Of a stretch of 11,206 nt of DNA, positions 7,061 to 11,206 are shown piece by piece. Each line of letters begins with the position of its first letter. Position 1 is the first letter of the stretch. The translations under genes and the position numbers were made by a program. Source of the DNA: Alphaproteobacteria bacterium (lineage in GTDB: Bacteria > Pseudomonadota > Alphaproteobacteria > Micropepsales > Micropepsaceae); contig JAATGK010000396.1 of assembly GCA_015654715.1 (NCBI GenBank), positions 1-11,206 on the forward strand, given 5' to 3'. The notes below the pieces were generated by a model. The model did not search any database. It had not been told where the DNA came from and saw only the letters and a list, made by a program, of their open reading frames with translations.

Positions 7061-7503
7061 ACGTCGACATGGTCGCGCACGTGGCGTGGGCCTGCTTTCG
7101 CAACTCCGGGCGGCCTGCTTCGCCTTTTCGACGATGTGTCTGTGCGCGCGTCGAAGGAGCGACGGGCTGCTTCCACCTCATCCAAATTCGCCAGCATCCA
7201 GGCATAGAGTTTCTTGAACGGCAGCTGCAGCGACCGACCGAGTGGTGTGATCGCGTACTCGACCGCGACCGGCGAGACCGGGATGACACGACGGGAAACG
7301 AGCCCGTTGCGCTCGAGTCGGCGCAGACATTGCGTGAGTGCCTTCTGGGTTACGCCCTCGAGGTGCCGTTTGAGCGCATTGAAACGCATAGGTCCTGGAT
7401 CGAGCACGGTCAGCACCATCATCGACCATTTGTCGGCGACCTGGTCGAAAAGTAGCCGGCTAGGACACCCGGCCGAGAAATGGAGGTGGTCGCAATCGGC
7501 CAT
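7057..7503 (-). CDS. HxlR-family transcriptional regulator
   Basis: Small winged-helix DNA-binding protein of the HxlR family (148 aa). The conserved core begins AGCPSRLLFDQVADKWSMMVL (residues 11-31), then FNALKRHLEGVTQKALTQCLRRLERNGLV (41-69), the recognition region, and the wing VEYAITPLGRSL. Cys13, in the CP motif before the KW of helix 2, is at the position of the redox-sensing Cys of YodB-type relatives; Cys4 and Cys59 are also present. The C-terminal tail (about 113-148) is basic and low in structure. The start is ATG at 7503 with GAGG five bases before it; a TTG at 7533 would add ten residues without support. It is divergent from a flavin oxidoreductase gene, a common arrangement in which the regulator represses the enzyme until an electrophile or oxidant appears. 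The inducer here is inferred, not shown. Confidence 0.9.
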   Translation of the reverse strand: MADCDHLHFSAGCPSRLLFDQVADKWSMMVLTVLDPGPMRFNALKRHLEGVTQKALTQCLRRLERNGLVSRRVIPVSPVAVEYAITPLGRSLQLPFKKLYAWMLANLDEVEAARRSFDARTDTSSKRRSRPPGVAKAGPRHVRDHVDV

Positions 7504-7515
7504 GGTTACCTCGAA

Positions 7516-7557
7516 TATACCTAGGGACTGCAAGGTGCCTGATTGACGCTAGGTATA
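7516..7557. promoter_or_regulatory. 9-base inverted repeat in the divergent control region
   Basis: TATACCTAG (7516-7524) and CTAGGTATA (7549-7557) are perfect inverted copies separated by 24 bases, so the centres are 33 bases, about three DNA turns, apart. The left copy lies just before the HxlR ribosome site. The right copy falls inside the spacer of the candidate flavoenzyme promoter. This is a good place for two regulator dimers that shut both genes. Confidence 0.55.
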
Positions 7558-7570
7558 CAAAATATACTAT
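7543..7570 (+). promoter_or_regulatory. Candidate promoter of the flavin oxidoreductase gene
   Basis: TTGACG (7543-7548), five of six to the -35 consensus, is followed after 16 bases by TACTAT (7565-7570), four of six to the -10 consensus. TATACT at 7563-7568 is a better -10 but leaves only 14 bases. If either is used, transcription begins near 7575-7580, past the ATG at 7569, which argues for a later translation start. Confidence 0.45.
7553..7567. promoter_or_regulatory. Candidate HxlR operator GTATACAAAATATAC
   Basis: Arms GTATA and TATAC enclose CAAAA, giving a 15-base A+T-rich palindrome of the size and type bound by HxlR-family dimers. It overlaps the -10 region of the candidate promoter for the flavin oxidoreductase gene, so occupancy would block transcription. 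It shares its left arm with the longer inverted repeat that reaches back to 7516. Binding is inferred from position and symmetry. Confidence 0.5.
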
Positions 7571-7601
7571 GAGTACTCCCTTCGCAATGGAGTTGCTGCA
7601 C

Positions 7602-8723
<1,122 letters not shown>

Positions 8724-8736
8724 CGACTGCGACGAA

Positions 8737-8772
8737 GAAGGCGCGCCAGTTATCGGCGCGCCTTCGGATTTT
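8737..8772 (+). terminator. Intrinsic terminator of the flavin oxidoreductase gene
   Basis: A perfect 11-base stem, GAAGGCGCGCC (8737-8747) pairing with GGCGCGCCTTC (8755-8765), encloses a 7-base loop. It is followed by GGA and TTTT (8769-8772). It begins 13 bases after the TGA of the gene. The T-tract is short, but the stem is very stable, so rho-independent termination is likely. Confidence 0.85.
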
Positions 8773-8873
8773 CATCGACTGGTGGAACAGGAGCGGGAGT
8801 ACTCCACGACCTCGTGAAGTGGGCAACGTGCTGCGCCGCCCTTGGTCGATATAGAAGTTGATCATGTTCAAGA
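8773..8873. other. Gap without a recognisable gene
   Basis: Nothing coding was recognised between the terminator and the end of the TetR-like remnant. On the - strand one frame reads through with a short stretch FRQMILNMINFYIDQG (about 8830-8885) that could be another decayed coding piece, but it matches no family I recognise. Confidence 0.4.
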
Positions 8874-9017
8874 TCATCTGACGGAACGCGTCCGGCCCAG
8901 TCTGCTCGTTGCAGCCAGCGGTGCCTTTGCGCAGATGGCGATTTTGCGATGCGTCATCTCGGCGACATTGCCGTCTGCAAGGACGTCCAGCGCTGCCGCA
9001 ACAATGCGCGCACGCAT
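8874..9017 (-). pseudogene. N-terminal remnant of a TetR-family regulator
   Basis: From ATG 9017 the frame reads MRARIVAAALDVLADGNVAEMTHRKIA, which is the first two helices of a TetR-type DNA-binding domain (compare the family pattern RxRIVxAALxVLAxGGVxxxTHRKIA). The next residues, AICAKAPLAATS (to about 8904), approximate the recognition helix, but the usual YYxF and the whole ligand-binding domain are missing. The frame ends at TGA 8874-8876 after 47 codons. It is open upstream and joined to the exporter fragment. The order, exporter then TetR on one strand, suggests an efflux pump and its regulator that were both lost by deletion or frameshift. Another possibility is a recombined gene, but no function is expected. 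Confidence 0.6.
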
Positions 9018-9101
9018 CGGTTTCCTGCTTGTGTGACTCTTCCGACGCGAAAGGCGCGTTTTGCCGGCGGAGCGGCATCGCAAGACCGGGCGTGTTCGAT
9101 C

Positions 9102-9587
9102 AAGCAATGCGGCAGCTCTGGCGATACTGGCCACCTGCGCCATATGTTTGCCGGCAACGCGGGCGATCATCATCTGTGCCATGGGCGCGAGCAGTCCGCC
9201 GCTCATGCCCTGGAGGATTCGAAAGGCAATCAGCGCATTGGCGGACCATGCCAGACCGCACAGGGCCGACGAGAGCGTGAAGGCCGCGAAGCACCAAAGA
9301 TAAAGCGCCTTGGCCCCGATGCGATCGACCAGCCAGCCATTCAGCGGCAGCATCAGTGCCAGCGCCAAGAGATATCCGCTCGTCACCCATTGGATCGCCG
9401 CAAGGCCGACGTGCAGATCGGCGGCAAGGCTCGCAAGCGACACATTGACGACCGTTGCGTCGAGCTGCGCCATGAAGGAGCCAATGGCTGCAACGGAAAC
9501 CACTTTCCAAACGCCGGGCGTGAGCCGATCGTCGTTATCGTCGGTGCCGGGTCGCTGTCCTCCGGTGACGGGCTCATGCGCGATCAC
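9102..9587 (-). pseudogene. Truncated DHA2-type MFS multidrug exporter
   Basis: About 162 residues of a drug:H+ antiporter of the DHA2 (14-helix, EmrB/QacA-like) branch of the major facilitator superfamily. The start is GTG 9587. Helix 1 contains SFMAQLDATVVNVSLASLAADL (residues 38-58), the branch's typical motif. Motif A, LNGWLVDRIGAK, follows at 82-93, then RILQGMSGGLLAPMAQMM at 123-140. Normally such proteins have 450-520 residues. Here family resemblance stops near residue 160 (ARAAALL), about five helices in, and the frame continues into unrelated residues and the TetR-like piece without a stop. It follows the small membrane protein gene on the same strand by 51 bases. The fragment lacks most of the transport path and is presumably non-functional. 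Confidence 0.75.
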
Positions 9588-9638
9588 GGAGCCCCGCCAT
9601 CTGCTGGCGAGATCGGAAATTACGCATTGGCGAAGCGC

Positions 9639-9968
9639 TCATGAACGTTTCGGCAAATCGCCGCCATGGAAGCGACTGAACTGCCGCGCGCTGAACAGGC
9701 CCATCAGGAGAATGCCGAGCCCAAACGGGAGGACGTCGCGCGTGGTCCGCCAGCCGAAATCGCCGACGCGACAGACGAGGATGTAGCCGGTGACGAGGTT
9801 GAAAACACCCCAGACGACATTCACGGTCGACGGTGAGAGCCCTTGCCCCGGCGGTTTGGCGAAGGGGCTTTGGAATGGCTTTCCCATCACGCCGCTGACG
9901 AAATGCGGAATCGCGTTGGTCAAAAAGGCGCCGCCGAAGAAATAGGCGACGAGAGAAAGCCAATTCAT
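9639..9968 (-). CDS. Small three-segment membrane protein, function unknown
   Basis: A 109-residue protein with three likely membrane segments: about residues 5-24 (SLVAYFFGGAFLTNAIPHFV), 48-67 (TVNVVWGVFNLVTGYILVCR) and 78-95 (VLPFGLGILLMGLFSARQ). Between the first two is a Pro/Gly-rich loop, GKPFQSPFAKPPGQGLSPS. The start is ATG 9968 with a strong AGAGGAG eight bases before it. I do not recognise a characterised function. The NAIPHFVSGVMGKPFQSPF pattern looks like a conserved hypothetical family rather than a chance frame. It precedes the truncated exporter on the same strand and follows, by one base, a short frame that runs in from the insertion sequence side, so translation may once have been coupled to an upstream gene. 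A role in the inner membrane is inferred from hydrophobicity. Confidence 0.75.
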   Translation of the reverse strand: MNWLSLVAYFFGGAFLTNAIPHFVSGVMGKPFQSPFAKPPGQGLSPSTVNVVWGVFNLVTGYILVCRVGDFGWRTTRDVLPFGLGILLMGLFSARQFSRFHGGDLPKRS

Positions 9969-9969
9969 A

Positions 9970-10041
9970 TCAGGCGCTCCTCTTGGCGAGCCGGTCGTTA
10001 ACGCTCAAGGCGATCTTCGGGTCACAGGGCGTGACGGTCAT
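9970..10041 (-). pseudogene. Short C-terminal tail of a gene cut by the insertion sequence
   Basis: A 23-codon frame, MTVTPCDPKIALSVNDRLAK then RSA and TGA, ends one base before the ATG of the small membrane protein (TGATATG). Such tight spacing is usual between coupled genes. The frame is open upstream to the left end of the IS630-type element at 10056, so it is probably the surviving tail of a gene interrupted by the insertion. It could also be a tiny leader frame starting at ATG 10041. The family is not recognisable from this length. Confidence 0.35.
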
Positions 10042-10055
10042 GGTTGAGCCTTTGC

Positions 10056-10080
10056 TAGTGGATGAAATCTGACATTTGAA
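10056..10080 (+). repeat. Left terminal inverted repeat of the IS630-type element
   Basis: Begins TAGTGGATGAAATCTGACAT. Read inward, it matches the right end at 18 of 25 positions, with the first seven bases (TAGTGGA) identical. The TA is the likely target duplication. Confidence 0.85.
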
Positions 10081-10094
10081 TCCCGTATGGGATT
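10079..10094. repeat. Subterminal palindrome AATCCCGTATGGGATT
   Basis: Perfect 6-base arms, AATCCC and GGGATT, around GTAT, placed directly inside the left terminal repeat and upstream of the transposase start. It could be a transposase-binding site or a hairpin limiting transposase expression from outside transcripts. Both are suggestions. Confidence 0.4.
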
Positions 10095-10126
10095 CCCTTT
10101 GGCTGTTGGGCGTGCGAGTCTTTGGC

Positions 10127-11206
10127 ATGCGCACTGGAATAGCCGTCACCGTCTCGCCCGCCATTCGCCGCCGCCTGCAAGCGCTGGCGAGGAACCGCAA
10201 CAGCCCCCAGAAGCATGTCTGGCGAGCAAAGATCGTCCTTCTGTCCGCCGACGGTGTTGGCACCAACGAGATCATGCGCCAGACCGGCACCTCGAAAACC
10301 TGTGTCTGGCGCTGGCAGGAGCGCTTCATGGCGGAAGGCTTGGAGGGGCTTTTGCGCGACAAGACGCGGCCCTCGCGCATCGCGCCGCTGGAGGCTGAAG
10401 TGGCCGAGCGTGTCGTGGCGTTGACCCAGACCGATCCGCTCGCCGAGACCACACACTGGACCGCCCAGATGATGGCGAAGGAAGTGGGCATCAGCGTCAG
10501 TTCGGTTCAGCGTATCTGGCGTTCGCATGGGCTGCAGCCGCACCGGGTACGTCAGTTCAAGCTCTCGACCGATCCCAAGTTCGTCCAGAAACTGCGGGAT
10601 GTGGTTGGCCTGTATGTCGATCCGCCAGCCCATGCCATCGTCTTGTCCTTTGACGAAAAGAGCCAAATCCAGGCGCTCGACCGCTCCCAGCCGGGTTTGC
10701 CGATGAAGAAGGGCCGCGCGGGAACGATGACCCACGACTACAAACGGCACGGCACCACCACTTTGTTCGCCGCGCTCAACGTGCTCGACGGCACCGTCAT
10801 CGGTCGCAACATGCAGCGCCACCGCCATCAGGAGTTTATCCGCTTCCTCAACGCCATCGAGGCCGAGGTTCCGGTTGGCAAGGTCGTCCACGTTATCCTC
10901 GACAACTACGCGGCGCACAAACATCCCAGCGTTCAGGCGTGGCTGCGAAGGCATGAGCGCTTTGTCTTCCACTTCACGCCGACCTCGTGCTCGTGGCTGA
11001 ACGCTGTGGAGGGCTACTTCGCCAAGTTGTCCAACCGGCGGCTAAAACGCGGTGTGTTCCGGTCCGTCGTCGATCTGCAAGCCGCCATCAACCGCTTCGT
11101 CACCGAAACCAACGCAGATCCTAAACCGTTCGTCTGGACCGCAGACCCAGACAAAATCATCGCCGCCGTCAAACGCGGGCATCAAGTGTTAGAATCTGTC
11201 CACTAG
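10127..11206 (+). CDS. IS630-family DDE transposase
   Basis: Transposase of 359 residues that cuts and joins the ends of its own element at TA sites. The N-terminal helix-turn-helix part includes HVWRAKIVLLSADGVGTNEI (30-49) and TSKTCVWRWQERF (55-67); a second helical region, WTAQMMAKEVGISVSSVQRIW, follows at 111-131. The RNase H-like catalytic domain has Asp176 in VLSFDEKSQIQALDR, Asp259 in VHVILDNYAAH and Glu295 in SCSWLNAVEGYF, with 35 residues between the last two. All three catalytic residues are present, so it may be active. ATG 10127 is chosen as the first in-frame ATG; TTG 10076 would add 17 residues that overlap the terminal repeat. The stop TAG at 11204-11206 is made from the terminal TA and the next base, so the frame spans the right end exactly. 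Confidence 0.92.
   Translation: MRTGIAVTVSPAIRRRLQALARNRNSPQKHVWRAKIVLLSADGVGTNEIMRQTGTSKTCVWRWQERFMAEGLEGLLRDKTRPSRIAPLEAEVAERVVALTQTDPLAETTHWTAQMMAKEVGISVSSVQRIWRSHGLQPHRVRQFKLSTDPKFVQKLRDVVGLYVDPPAHAIVLSFDEKSQIQALDRSQPGLPMKKGRAGTMTHDYKRHGTTTLFAALNVLDGTVIGRNMQRHRHQEFIRFLNAIEAEVPVGKVVHVILDNYAAHKHPSVQAWLRRHERFVFHFTPTSCSWLNAVEGYFAKLSNRRLKRGVFRSVVDLQAAINRFVTETNADPKPFVWTADPDKIIAAVKRGHQVLESVH
11181..11205 (-). repeat. Right terminal inverted repeat of the IS630-type element
   Basis: On the - strand this reads TAGTGGACAGATTCTAACAC and so on, the inverted partner of the left end. It also encodes the last codons of the transposase (QVLESVH, then stop). Confidence 0.85.

Larger units (their letters stand above)
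10056..11205 (+). mobile_element. Complete IS630-family insertion sequence
   Basis: About 1150 bases bounded by imperfect terminal inverted repeats and a TA dinucleotide at each end (10056-10057 and 11204-11205), the target duplication used by IS630/Tc1 elements, in a CTAG context. A single transposase gene fills it. The copy appears intact: ends, frame and catalytic residues are all present. It seems to have inserted into the gene upstream of the small membrane protein. The window stops one base after the right end, so the right flank cannot be compared. Confidence 0.88.

Noticed and set aside
9574..9963. Second - strand frame overlapping the small membrane protein
   Set aside because: Arg-rich composition without hydrophobic segments; the alternative frame has a strong ribosome site and regular membrane segments.
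10055..10972. Long - strand open frame (305 codons) opposite the transposase
   Set aside because: Antisense to a gene with full DDE motifs; no recognisable domain, so a shadow frame.

Overview
The window looks like chromosomal DNA of an alphaproteobacterium. This rests on high G+C, the style of the short divergent and convergent gene pairs, GTG starts with GGAG-type ribosome binding sites, and the character of the enzymes; the genus cannot be fixed from sequence alone. The left half (1-5500) is a hemicellulose, probably mannan, utilisation locus. A carboxylesterase cut by the window edge is followed closely by a Tat-exported GH5 beta-mannanase and a LacI-family regulator, all on the + strand. 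A large secreted multidomain GH5 protein converges on them from the - strand. The likely logic is that the esterase removes acyl groups, the two GH5 enzymes attack the sugar backbone, and the LacI protein senses a released sugar.

The upstream region of the large GH5 gene (5498-6073) carries two palindromes suited to operator function. One, CCGTAACCGCTTACGG, has the central C-G step typical of LacI-family sites. The same gap holds a decayed piece of a TPR/glycosyltransferase-type protein.

The middle (6074-8772) is a redox block. A D-2-hydroxyacid dehydrogenase ends tail-to-tail, with a 4-base overlap, against an HxlR-family regulator. That regulator is divergent from an Old Yellow Enzyme-type flavin oxidoreductase. 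The 65-110 base divergent region holds repeated GTATA/TATAC half-sites lying in the promoter of the flavoenzyme gene, and the regulator keeps the N-terminal Cys used for thiol sensing in some relatives. A strong intrinsic terminator closes the flavoenzyme gene.

The right end (8773-11206) is a decayed, mobile-element-scarred stretch. On the - strand lie a small three-segment membrane protein, the first third of a DHA2-type MFS exporter, and the N-terminal DNA-binding part of a TetR regulator; the last two are joined in one open frame. A complete-looking IS630-family element fills 10056-11205, bounded by imperfect terminal inverted repeats and TA dinucleotides, and probably cut the gene that once lay upstream of the small membrane protein. 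No tRNA, rRNA, CRISPR array or phage defence system was seen. The least characterised items are the multidomain GH5 protein and the HxlR/flavoenzyme control region.
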